The notes under the pieces were generated by a model. That model did no database searches. It worked only from the letters and a program-made list of their open reading frames with translations, and was not told the DNA's origin. From positions 1 to 6,484 of the forward strand of contig NZ_CAKQVD010000082.1 of the NCBI RefSeq assembly GCF_934277605.1: a stretch of DNA of 6,484 nucleotides, read 5' to 3'. Below, in pieces: positions 1 to 5,513 of the stretch. Source of the stretch: an uncultured Anaerotignum sp. Its GTDB lineage: Bacteria > Bacillota > Clostridia > Lachnospirales > Anaerotignaceae. Every line of letters starts with the position of its first letter. Within the stretch, counting starts at the first letter, position 1. Position numbers and translations under genes: made by a program.

Positions 1-4
1 ATAT

Positions 5-76
5 GGTCCGTTGGTCAAGGGGTTAAGACACCGCCCTTTCACGGCGGTAACGCGGGTTCGAATCCCGCACGGATCA
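5..76 (+). tRNA. tRNA-Glu (anticodon TTC)
   Basis: This is a complete 72-nt cloverleaf. The acceptor stem pairs 5-11 with 69-75, with one G-T wobble, and the discriminator base is A76. The anticodon stem CCGCC/GGCGG encloses the loop CTTTCAC, which places the anticodon TTC at 38-40. The T-arm carries the usual GGTTCGAATCC core. CCA is not encoded, so it must be added after transcription. Only four bases precede the gene, so its promoter and any tRNA upstream lie outside the window. It is probably co-transcribed with the tRNA-Cys that follows 3 nt later. Confidence 0.97.
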
Positions 77-79
77 TCT

Positions 80-150
80 GGCGCCATAGCCAAGTGGTAA
101 GGCAAAGGTCTGCAACACCTCTATCCCCGGTTCAAATCCGGGTGGCGCCT
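80..150 (+). tRNA. tRNA-Cys (anticodon GCA)
   Basis: This is a complete 71-nt cloverleaf. The acceptor stem GGCGCCA (80-86) pairs perfectly with TGGCGCC (143-149). The discriminator base is T150, as is typical of bacterial tRNA-Cys. The anticodon loop CTGCAAC puts GCA at 112-114. The outermost pair of the anticodon stem (A105 with C121) is a mismatch, and the other four pairs are good. The T-loop is TTCAAAT. CCA is not encoded. The gene sits 3 nt after tRNA-Glu and is followed at once by a terminator, so it is the last gene of a tRNA transcript. Confidence 0.97.
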
Positions 151-153
151 CTC

Positions 154-181
154 AGTCTCGGTTTTAAATCGAGACTTTTTT
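154..181 (+). terminator. Rho-independent terminator of the tRNA transcript
   Basis: A perfect 7-bp stem, AGTCTCG (154-160) with CGAGACT (170-176), encloses a 9-nt A/T-rich loop and runs straight into six T residues (176-181). It begins 4 nt after the tRNA-Cys discriminator, so it ends the tRNA transcript. Confidence 0.9.
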
Positions 182-206
182 ATTTGCATTTGTTAAAGAG
201 ACTGTG

Positions 207-247
207 AAAGAGTGGATTCCTATATAAAAGGGGGTTCACTCTTTTTT
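207..247 (+). terminator. Second long hairpin with T-run upstream of the alcohol dehydrogenase promoter
   Basis: AAAGAGTG (207-214) is the exact reverse complement of CACTCTTT (237-244). The stem extends inward through 215-220/231-236, with three G-T wobbles, to about 14 bp around a 10-nt A/T loop. Six T residues (242-247) follow. This is terminator geometry and would act as a back-up for tRNA read-through. The T-run ends only 2 nt before the -35 box of the next promoter, so the inverted repeat could instead, or also, serve as a regulatory site for that promoter. Confidence 0.7.
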
Positions 248-249
248 GC

Positions 250-278
250 TTGACGCTATCGGATTTTACGAGTATGAT
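250..278 (+). promoter_or_regulatory. Sigma-A-type promoter of the alcohol/aldehyde dehydrogenase unit
   Basis: The -35 box TTGACG (250-255) matches consensus at 5 of 6 bases. The -10 box TATGAT (273-278) also matches at 5 of 6. The spacer is exactly 17 bp. Transcription would start near 285, giving a leader of about 27 nt before the ATG at 312. No other obvious promoter lies between the hairpin at 207-247 and the gene. Confidence 0.8.
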
Positions 279-311
279 GAGAAATCATAACGAAAGAAAA
301 GGGAGATATCA

Positions 312-1523
312 ATGAAGCTGTTAGAAAAGGTATATTGCAGGGCATTTCAAGGCGTTTTCCGTGTGGCATTGCCGTTTCTGCCCTATCGAGAACCAAAAAT
401 TTTACATAGCATAACAAAAATTCCTGATGTTTTGCAGAAAAATGGGATTTCTGCGGTACTTTTGGTTACAGATGAAAGCATACGCAAGCTGGGCTTAACC
501 AAAGCACTGGAGAGGGAACTGCGGCGGCGGCATATCCGCTGTGCGATTTATGACAAGGTTGTGGCAAACCCGACCATTCAAAACATTGAGCAGGCACGGA
601 GGGTATATTTGAACAGCGGTGCGCAGGCAATGATTGCCTTTGGCGGCGGCTCTGTTATGGATTGTGCAAAGGTAACGGGGGCAAGAATTGTAAGACCGAG
701 AAAGCCTGTTTATAAAATGAAGGGCTTGCTGCAAATTTGCAGGCGGCTGCCGCTATTGATTGCAGTGCCGACAACCGCAGGAACCGGAAGTGAAACCACA
801 TTGGCGGCGGTGATTACGGATCGGGGGGCAAAGCATAAATATCCCATCAATGATTTTTCCTTGATTCCACGCTATGCCGTGCTGGATTATCATGTTACGC
901 TGGGACTGCCGAAGGGCATTACGGCTACAACGGGCATGGATGCACTGACGCACGCTGTGGAGGCTTATATCGGGGGCAGCACAACGAGACAGACACGCTT
1001 TATGGCAGAACACGCAGTGCGTTTGATTTATGAAAATTTGCAGGAGGCTTATAAAAACGGGCAAAACAAGAAGGCAAGGGCGAATATGCTGCAGGCGGCT
1101 TATTGTGCGGGGATTGCGTTTTCCCGCTCCTATGTTGGCTATATCCATGCAGTCGCACACTCTCTTGGCGGACAATATAGCGTGGCACATGGGCTTGCCA
1201 ATGCGGTTATTTTGCCGTATTTTCTGGAGGAATACGGGAAGGCTTGTGCGCCAAAGCTGGCAAGGCTGGCACGCTGTGTCGGCATGGTGCCGAAGCACAC
1301 AAGTAACAGAAGGGCGGCTACTGCCTTTATTCATTGGGTAAGGGAGATGAACCGCTCCATGCAGATTCCGGAAACCATCAAGGAGCTGCGCAGGGAGGAT
1401 ATTCCGGCCTTGGCAAAGCATGCGGCGGCGGAGGGCAACCCGTTATATCCGGTGCCGGTGCTGATGGATGCAAAGGAATTGGAAGGAATGTATGAAAAAA
1501 TTATGGAGAAGGGAAGAGGATAA
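312..1523 (+). CDS. Iron-containing alcohol dehydrogenase
   Basis: The product is a 403-residue cytosolic enzyme of the group III Fe-dependent alcohol dehydrogenases (PF00465 family), which interconvert alcohols and aldehydes with NAD(P)H. The N-terminal half holds the nucleotide-binding motif GGGS (111-114) and the family motif PTTAGTGSE (153-161). The C-terminal half holds the metal site. By alignment from memory with FucO, the ligands are D210 and H214 in GMDALTHAVEAY, then H279 and H293 in the run from HAVAHSLGG to AHGLANAV. All four are present, so the protein looks active. The first 35 or so residues are a hydrophobic/basic extension before the usual Rossmann-like start. GGGAGA at 301-306 is a suitable ribosome binding site for the ATG at 312. 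The gene shares a transcript with the aldehyde dehydrogenase that begins one base after its stop. The substrate cannot be read from the sequence. Confidence 0.93.
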   Translation: MKLLEKVYCRAFQGVFRVALPFLPYREPKILHSITKIPDVLQKNGISAVLLVTDESIRKLGLTKALERELRRRHIRCAIYDKVVANPTIQNIEQARRVYLNSGAQAMIAFGGGSVMDCAKVTGARIVRPRKPVYKMKGLLQICRRLPLLIAVPTTAGTGSETTLAAVITDRGAKHKYPINDFSLIPRYAVLDYHVTLGLPKGITATTGMDALTHAVEAYIGGSTTRQTRFMAEHAVRLIYENLQEAYKNGQNKKARANMLQAAYCAGIAFSRSYVGYIHAVAHSLGGQYSVAHGLANAVILPYFLEEYGKACAPKLARLARCVGMVPKHTSNRRAATAFIHWVREMNRSMQIPETIKELRREDIPALAKHAAAEGNPLYPVPVLMDAKELEGMYEKIMEKGRG

Positions 1524-1524
1524 G

Positions 1525-2889
1525 ATGCAGAAAAGGCTGGAGAAACAACGGGCATTCTTTCGGAGTGGGAAAACCATTCCGCTTGCCTTTCGGAAAAAGG
1601 CTTTGAAGCGTTTGGGCAGAGCCATTCGGCAGTATGAGGCAGAGATTTATGAGGCACTGCACAAGGATTTAAACAAATCCAAAACAGAAGCGTATATGTG
1701 CGAGGTGGGGATGACCTTAGCCGAATTATCCTATATGCTGAAGCACATAGAGCGTTGGGCGGAGAAGAAATACACCCTCAGCCCCTTGGCGCAGTTTTCT
1801 GCCACAAGCTTTACGGTGCAGGAGCCTTATGGCGTTGTGCTGATTCTTTCTCCTTGGAATTATCCCTTTATGCTGACCATGGAGCCTTTGATTGGGGCGA
1901 TTGCGGCAGGCAACTGTGCTGTGGTCAAGCCCTCTGCTTATGCACCTGCAACCTCTGCGGTAATGCGTAAGCTTTTGCAGGCATGCTTCCCGGAGGAATA
2001 TGTTTTTGTGGTGGAGGGCGGCAGAGCAGAAAATCAGGCCCTTTTGGACCGGAAATTTGATTATATCTTTTTTACGGGCGGCGTGACGGTTGGCAAGGAG
2101 GTTATGGCGAAGGCGGCAAAGCATTTAACCCCTGTGACGCTTGAATTGGGCGGCAAAAGTCCCTGTGTGGTTGACCACACCGCAAAGCTGGATTTGGCGG
2201 CAAAGCGAATTGTGTTCGGCAAGCTGCTGAACTGCGGGCAGACCTGCGTGGCACCCGATTATATTTTGGTTGAAAAAAGCGTTAAGAAGGAATTTATCGG
2301 CTATCTGAAGAAATGGATTGTGCGGATGTACGGAGAAAATGCGACGGAGAATGATGCTTATGTAAAAATGATAAACCAAAAGCATTTTGACCGTGTGATT
2401 GGCTTGATTGCGCCCGAAAAGGTTATTTACGGCGGGGGTTGGAATGAAAAGACCTTGCAGATTCAGCCAACGATTATGGATGCTGTGACGGCGGAGGATG
2501 CTGTTATGCAGGAGGAGATTTTTGGGCCGATTTTCCCGATTCTGTCTGTGGACAGCATGGCAGAGGCGGAGGAGTTTATACGAAAAAGAGAAAAACCGCT
2601 TGCCTTGTATTTGTTTACGCAAAATCGTGCGGTGGAAAAGCGGTTCCTTAAATATGTATCCTTCGGCGGCGGCTGTATCAATGACACGATTATTCATCTG
2701 GCAACAAGCAGAATGGGCTTTGGCGGCGTTGGCAACAGCGGCATGGGCAGTTATCACGGCAAGAAAAGCTTTGATACCTTCAGCCATGAGAAAAGCATTG
2801 TCAATAAGCATACATGGATGGATTTACCCGTCAGATATGCACCGTATCATAGGCTGCAGGAGCTTTTGCTGCACATTTTTTTACGATAA
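1525..2889 (+). CDS. Aldehyde dehydrogenase (class 3-like, YwdH/fatty-aldehyde type)
   Basis: The product is an NAD(P)-dependent aldehyde dehydrogenase (PF00171) that oxidises aldehydes to carboxylic acids. I place the start at ATG 1525, one base after the upstream stop. This gives 454 residues, the usual size of the short class-3 enzymes, with purine-rich AAGAGGA just upstream. In-frame ATGs at 1468 and 1492 lie inside the upstream gene and would add only a poor basic leader. Catalytic residues are all visible: N112 in SPWNYP, the cofactor motif FTGG (183-186), the general base E207 in LELGGKS, the nucleophile C241 in NCGQTC and E331 in EIFGP. The C-terminal motif NSGMGSYHGKKSFDTFSH is typical of class 3. 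The last 14 residues end in a hydrophobic LLLHIFLR stretch, so membrane contact is possible, as in fatty aldehyde dehydrogenases. The near-zero spacing suggests translational coupling with the alcohol dehydrogenase, making an alcohol-aldehyde-acid pair. Confidence 0.93.
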   Translation: MQKRLEKQRAFFRSGKTIPLAFRKKALKRLGRAIRQYEAEIYEALHKDLNKSKTEAYMCEVGMTLAELSYMLKHIERWAEKKYTLSPLAQFSATSFTVQEPYGVVLILSPWNYPFMLTMEPLIGAIAAGNCAVVKPSAYAPATSAVMRKLLQACFPEEYVFVVEGGRAENQALLDRKFDYIFFTGGVTVGKEVMAKAAKHLTPVTLELGGKSPCVVDHTAKLDLAAKRIVFGKLLNCGQTCVAPDYILVEKSVKKEFIGYLKKWIVRMYGENATENDAYVKMINQKHFDRVIGLIAPEKVIYGGGWNEKTLQIQPTIMDAVTAEDAVMQEEIFGPIFPILSVDSMAEAEEFIRKREKPLALYLFTQNRAVEKRFLKYVSFGGGCINDTIIHLATSRMGFGGVGNSGMGSYHGKKSFDTFSHEKSIVNKHTWMDLPVRYAPYHRLQELLLHIFLR

Positions 2890-2898
2890 ACAAAGAAA

Positions 2899-2940
2899 CC
2901 CGAAGCGGCTTCTGAATACAGAGGCAACTTCGGGCTTTTT
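2899..2940. terminator. Bidirectional terminator between convergent genes
   Basis: The outer stem CCCGAAG (2899-2905) pairs with CTTCGGG (2928-2934). A 2x2 internal loop follows, then an inner 7-bp stem (2908-2914 with 2919-2925, one wobble) closed by a 4-nt loop. On the plus strand T2936-2940 follows and ends the aldehyde dehydrogenase transcript. Read on the minus strand, the same stem is followed by TTTCTTTGTTT, which would end the small membrane-protein transcript whose stop lies at 2943. Confidence 0.88.
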
Positions 2941-2942
2941 GT

Positions 2943-3245
2943 TCAGATTTTTTTCAATCGCAGCATGGCAAGGATGAACCCAATGCTATAGCTGAGGATG
3001 GAGAGTGCAGCGACAGGCGTGAAGAATTTGCCGCATACCTTGGAAAGCACGAATGCAATGAGCATACAAAGGCCACTGACCAAGGAGGTGAGGCAGAGAA
3101 TCCGCAGGGTGCTGAGGGCGGTTTTTTTGGAATATACATCTTGGCAAAGCTCTGCCAAAAGCTTAGAATTGCCTGCCAAAAGCTTTTGTCCCTCTCTCTG
3201 AAAAAAGAAGGCAAGCGCAAGCATCAGAAGAATATAAATCAGCAT
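2943..3245 (-). CDS. Small membrane protein of unknown function, three predicted helices
   Basis: The product has 100 residues and I do not recognise the family. Three hydrophobic segments are visible: about residues 2-15 (LIYILLMLALAFFF), 46-66 and 75-94. The polar, charged stretch between the first two (16-45, several K/R/E) should be a cytoplasmic or external loop. The C-terminus is basic (RLKKI). The start is well supported, because AGGAG stands 7 bases before the ATG at 3245 on the minus strand, and a plausible promoter lies upstream. The gene is convergent with the aldehyde dehydrogenase, sharing the terminator, and divergent from the DUF134 operon. Its role could relate to either neighbour or to none. 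The reading frame is very probably real because start signal, promoter, terminator and composition all agree. Confidence 0.78.
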   Translation of the reverse strand: MLIYILLMLALAFFFQREGQKLLAGNSKLLAELCQDVYSKKTALSTLRILCLTSLVSGLCMLIAFVLSKVCGKFFTPVAALSILSYSIGFILAMLRLKKI

Positions 3246-3275
3246 GGAGTTGCTCCTTTCCGTTTTGTTTTTATC

Positions 3276-3304
3276 AGTGTAGCATTTTATTGGAAGAAAA
3301 GCAA
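3276..3304 (-). promoter_or_regulatory. Promoter candidate for the small membrane protein gene
   Basis: On the minus strand the sequence shows TTGCTT (3304-3299) as the -35 box and TACACT (3281-3276) as the -10 box, separated by 17 bp. Each box matches consensus at 4 of 6 bases. Transcription would start near 3269, leaving a leader of about 24 nt before the start codon at 3245. Confidence 0.5.
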
Positions 3305-3333
3305 ATTTCCTTGCGGTGTTTTGAGATATAATA

Positions 3334-3361
3334 TTGACATATGTCAGAATAAGTGTATACT
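3334..3361 (+). promoter_or_regulatory. Sigma-A-type promoter of the DUF134-Mrp-NifX operon
   Basis: The -35 box TTGACA (3334-3339) is a perfect consensus match. The -10 box TATACT (3356-3361) matches at 5 of 6 bases. The spacer is 16 bp. Transcription would start near 3368, leaving a leader of about 33 nt. The -35 box lies inside a palindrome described separately. Confidence 0.82.
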
Positions 3362-3381
3362 ATAAAAAGCGGTATATGTCA
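3335..3381. promoter_or_regulatory. Putative operator: 12-bp palindrome with a repeated half-site
   Basis: TGACATATGTCA (3335-3346) is a perfect palindrome that covers most of the -35 box. The 8-mer ATATGTCA found in it (3339-3346) recurs at 3374-3381, 35 bp downstream, just past the expected transcription start. A dimeric repressor bound here would block RNA polymerase. The DUF134 regulator encoded directly downstream is the obvious candidate ligand, but that link is inference. Confidence 0.5.
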
Positions 3382-3400
3382 AAAACAAGGAGGCGTTTCT

Positions 3401-3757
3401 ATGGCAAGACCGAGAAAATGCAGACGTGTCTGCGGAATGCCCCGAACAAGCAGCTTTGCACCTATGGATAGCCAGCTTTGCGAGGAACGCATCATCATGG
3501 CGGTGGATGAATTTGAAACCATTCGCCTGATTGATTTGGCAGGCTATACACAGGAGGAGTGTGCAGAGCAGATGGGCATTGCCAGAACCACTGTGCAAGG
3601 CATTTACAACGATGCAAGGCGTAAGCTGGCGGATGCGTTGGTCAACGGGAAAATACTTTCGATTGAAGGCGGAGATATTGACCTTTGCCAACGGGAAAAT
3701 GCCGGCTGCGGACGGAAATGCGGACAGCTTTGCTGGAAGAAAACAGAGGATGAATAA
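3401..3757 (+). CDS. DUF134 family helix-turn-helix protein
   Basis: The product is a 118-residue, probably DNA-binding protein of the DUF134 family (PF02001), recognised from the N-terminal RPRKCRRVCGMP and the conserved DEFETIRLIDL. Residues about 36-80 form a helix-turn-helix like sigma region 4 (GYTQEECAEQMGIARTTVQ followed by a basic helix). The ATG at 3401 is chosen because a near-perfect AAGGAGG (3387-3393) stands 7 bases before it. An in-frame GTG at 3353 lies within the promoter and can be dismissed. The protein has eight cysteines: C7, C11, C27, C54 and a C-terminal cluster C96-x6-C103-x3-C107-x3-C111. This suggests metal or Fe-S binding. It heads an operon with Mrp and a NifX-like gene, a combination known from many anaerobic genomes. 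I infer an autoregulator of this metal-cluster module; its target is not shown. Confidence 0.88.
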   Translation: MARPRKCRRVCGMPRTSSFAPMDSQLCEERIIMAVDEFETIRLIDLAGYTQEECAEQMGIARTTVQGIYNDARRKLADALVNGKILSIEGGDIDLCQRENAGCGRKCGQLCWKKTEDE

Positions 3758-3783
3758 GAAAAGAGATTTAGGAGTGAAAATTG

Positions 3784-4611
3784 ATGAGTGAAAATTGTTC
3801 TCACGACTGTGGCAGCTGCTCTTCCAACTGCAGCAGCCGCAAACCTGCGGATTTTTTGGTACCCCCCAATGAACACAGCAAGATTAAAAAGGTTATCGCT
3901 GTTGTCAGCGGCAAGGGCGGCGTCGGGAAATCCATGGTAACCTCCACAATGGCGGTGCTGACAAACAGAAGGGGCAAGAAAACAGCCATTTTGGATGCGG
4001 ATATTACAGGCCCTTCCATTCCCAAGGCATTTGGGATTACGGAAAAGGCATACGGCACACAGCTTGGAATTATGCCCTGTGAATCCCGCAAGGGCATTGA
4101 AATGATGTCTGTCAATCTGCTGCTCGATAACGACACAGATCCTGTTGTTTGGAGAGGCCCCGTGATTGCGGAAACTGTAAAGCAGTTCTGGAAGGACGTT
4201 GTTTGGGGCGATGTGGACTATATGTTTATTGATATGCCCCCCGGCACAGGCGATGTTCCTCTGACGGTGTTCCAGTCCATTGCGATTGACGGCATTGTGA
4301 TTGTAACCTCTCCGCAGGAATTGGTTGGCATGATTGTGGATAAGGCTGTAAAAATGGCAGAAATGATGAATGTGCCGATTCTGGGCATTGTGGAAAATAT
4401 GTCCTATTTTAAATGTCCCGACTGCGGCGGCATCCATCATATTTTTGGCGAAAGCCAGATTGAAGCGATTGCGGCAAAGCACAACATTCCCGTTGTTTGC
4501 AAGCTGCCGATTGATCCTGCGATTGCGGCAAAGTGTGATAAGGGCGAGGCTGAGGAATATGAAGGCGAATGGCTGAACCCTATGATTGATTTCTTGGAGC
4601 AAATGAGATAA
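3784..4611 (+). CDS. Mrp/NBP35-type P-loop ATPase, iron-sulfur cluster carrier
   Basis: The product is a 275-residue cytosolic ATPase of the Mrp/ApbC/NBP35 group (ParA/MinD-like fold). Members bind a labile [4Fe-4S] cluster and pass it to target proteins. The deviant Walker A motif GKGGVGKS is at 43-50, the switch region DADITGPSIP at 71-80, and the Walker B-like FIDMPPGTGD at 148-157. The cluster-binding CPDC motif is at 211-214, near the dimer interface in known members. The N-terminus has an additional symmetric cluster C5-x3-C9-x2-C12-x3-C16, reminiscent of the N-terminal cysteines of NBP35. AGGAG (3770-3774) precedes both TTG 3781 and ATG 3784, and I prefer the ATG. The gene starts 26 nt after the DUF134 stop and ends 17 nt before the NifX-like gene, so the three form one operon. 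Confidence 0.94.
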   Translation: MSENCSHDCGSCSSNCSSRKPADFLVPPNEHSKIKKVIAVVSGKGGVGKSMVTSTMAVLTNRRGKKTAILDADITGPSIPKAFGITEKAYGTQLGIMPCESRKGIEMMSVNLLLDNDTDPVVWRGPVIAETVKQFWKDVVWGDVDYMFIDMPPGTGDVPLTVFQSIAIDGIVIVTSPQELVGMIVDKAVKMAEMMNVPILGIVENMSYFKCPDCGGIHHIFGESQIEAIAAKHNIPVVCKLPIDPAIAAKCDKGEAEEYEGEWLNPMIDFLEQMR

Positions 4612-4628
4612 GGAGCGGAGAGAATAAA

Positions 4629-5030
4629 ATGAAAACTAAAATTGCGGTAACTTATGAAAACGGCGAAGTATTCCAGCATTTCGGACACACAAAGGAATTT
4701 AAGTTCTATACAGTAGAGGATGGCAAAATTGTGGATACAGAGATTGTTCCCACAATGGGCAGCGGCCACAGCCTTTTGGCAGATTTTCTGCTTTTGAACG
4801 GGGCGACTGTGCTGATTTGCGGCGGCATTGGCGGCGGTGCAAAGGCGGCTTTGGCACAGAAGGGAATTGAGCTGCGTGGCGGTGTGAGCGGCAATGCAGA
4901 TGAAAAGGCACAGGCGTATGTGGATGGCACATTGGAATACAATGCAGCAGTGGAATGTACCCATCACCATGACCACGACCATGAAAATTGCAGTGAGCAT
5001 GACCATCATTGCGGCGGTCACTGCCATTAA
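4629..5030 (+). CDS. NifX/NifB-C-terminal-like metal-cluster-binding protein with His/Cys-rich tail
   Basis: The product has 133 residues. Residues 1 to about 105 match the dinitrogenase iron-molybdenum cofactor domain (PF02579; NifX, NafY and the NifB C-terminus). Visible traits are KIAVTYENGEVFQHFGH at the start, with the conserved HFG, then the central VLICGGIGGGAKAAL (61-75). The final 24 residues (110-133) contain ten histidines, four cysteines and several Asp/Glu, as in HHHDHDHENC and HCGGHCH. This is a metal-binding tail that probably chelates Ni, Zn, Cu or Co, or stores metal. GGAGAG (4617-4622) is 6 bases before the ATG, and a further AAGGAG overlaps the Mrp stop codon. With no nitrogenase genes nearby, a role in nitrogen fixation is unlikely. 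A carrier for an Fe-S or mixed-metal cluster loaded by the adjacent Mrp is the best inference. Confidence 0.9.
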   Translation: MKTKIAVTYENGEVFQHFGHTKEFKFYTVEDGKIVDTEIVPTMGSGHSLLADFLLLNGATVLICGGIGGGAKAALAQKGIELRGGVSGNADEKAQAYVDGTLEYNAAVECTHHHDHDHENCSEHDHHCGGHCH

Positions 5031-5051
5031 AAACAGAGGAAAACGTCTTTT

Positions 5052-5079
5052 AGAGGCACCGAAAGGTGTCTCTTTTTTT
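5052..5079 (+). terminator. Rho-independent terminator of the DUF134-Mrp-NifX operon
   Basis: AGAGGCACC (5052-5060) pairs with GGTGTCTCT (5065-5073) over 9 bp with one wobble, closed by a stable GAAA tetraloop. Seven T residues (5073-5079) follow. It lies 21 nt after the stop codon of the NifX-like gene. Confidence 0.94.
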
Positions 5080-5204
5080 GTACAAAATGACAAAATGTTA
5101 TTTTCGGATTATGTAAACCGCTCGAAAAATAAAGAAAAACCTGCAAAATTGTAGAAAATTGATGATTTTTTATGCATGTTTAACGATAAGAGTATAAAAA
5201 AGTA

Positions 5205-5237
5205 GTTAAGAAAATGTTAAGATGTAGTTAAGATGTA
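5205..5237 (+). repeat. Three direct repeats with an 11-bp period (GTTAAGA)
   Basis: GTTAAGA occurs at 5205-5211, 5216-5222 and 5227-5233, starting exactly 11 bp apart. The second and third units continue identically for the full 11 bases (GTTAAGATGTA). Hexamers TTAAGA separated by 5 bp put the sites on one face of the helix. This is the geometry known for OmpR/PhoB-type response regulators, such as the TTAACA-like Pho boxes of Bacillus. The regulator identity is inference. Confidence 0.7.
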
Positions 5238-5333
5238 TATTTGTCAGTGTGTAAAAATACAGTGCGTTTTCTATGATTTTTGTTTGATAATTTGTTTATA
5301 CTTCTGTGGAATATAAATAAAAACAGGCGTGCA

Positions 5334-5349
5334 GGCGATTTTGGCGATT
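5334..5349 (+). repeat. Short tandem GGCGATT repeats upstream of a -35 box
   Basis: GGCGATT occurs at 5334-5340 and again at 5343-5349, with a related AGGCG at 5325-5329. The pair stands 11 bp before the -35 box at 5361. It could be an activator site, but it may be chance in a short stretch. Confidence 0.3.
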
Positions 5350-5360
5350 CAAAAAAAAGC

Positions 5361-5389
5361 TTGAATTTATAAGGAAAATGGGCTAAACT
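5361..5389 (+). promoter_or_regulatory. Distal promoter candidate for the symporter gene
   Basis: TTGAAT (5361-5366) and TAAACT (5384-5389) are separated by exactly 17 bp; each matches consensus at 4 of 6 bases. Transcription would begin near 5396 and produce a leader of about 190 nt that carries the possible fold at 5435-5493. Confidence 0.45.
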
Positions 5390-5434
5390 GAAGAAGCAGA
5401 AATCTTAAAGGGAGTTTCAGAAATCACTTGCAAC

Positions 5435-5493
5435 GCATCATCCGTTTTCGTGGGGACGGGAAAAATTTTATCCGCAGTATAAAAAAATGATGC
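5435..5493 (+). other. Possible structured leader RNA
   Basis: GCATCAT (5435-5441) is the exact reverse complement of ATGATGC (5487-5493). Inside this closing stem, CCGT (5442-5445) pairs with ACGG (5456-5459), stacking directly on the outer helix. The remaining 27 nt on the 3' side are A/U-rich and largely unpaired. No known riboswitch core is recognisable, and no T-run follows, so it is not a terminator. Chance pairing cannot be excluded. Confidence 0.3.
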
Positions 5494-5513
5494 ATAAAGA
5501 ACGAAAAGTGAGA

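Noticed and set aside
753..1421. A 222-codon minus-strand open frame inside the alcohol dehydrogenase gene
   Set aside because: It lies entirely antisense to a complete iron-dependent dehydrogenase and shows no conserved motif or ribosome binding site.
1468..1524. Upstream in-frame starts for the aldehyde dehydrogenase (ATG 1468 or 1492)
   Set aside because: They overlap the upstream gene and add a basic, non-conserved leader. Starting at 1525 gives the normal family length.
3353..3400. GTG start at 3353 for the DUF134 protein
   Set aside because: It falls inside the promoter, upstream of the expected transcription start. The ATG at 3401 has a near-perfect ribosome binding site and begins the conserved RPRKCRR motif.
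3604..4602. A 332-codon open frame on the minus strand, opposite the DUF134 and Mrp genes
   Set aside because: It mirrors two well-supported plus-strand genes, has a His/Asn/Cys-rich translation typical of an antisense shadow, shows no recognisable domain, and has no matching promoter.
3401..5030. A nitrogen-fixation cluster, suggested by the NifX-like domain
   Set aside because: No nifHDK, nifE/N or full-length nifB gene is in the window. PF02579 proteins next to Mrp are common in organisms that do not fix nitrogen.
5233..5316. A short 27-codon Cys-rich frame starting at ATG 5233
   Set aside because: It has no ribosome binding site, starts inside the direct-repeat array and is A/T-driven noise.
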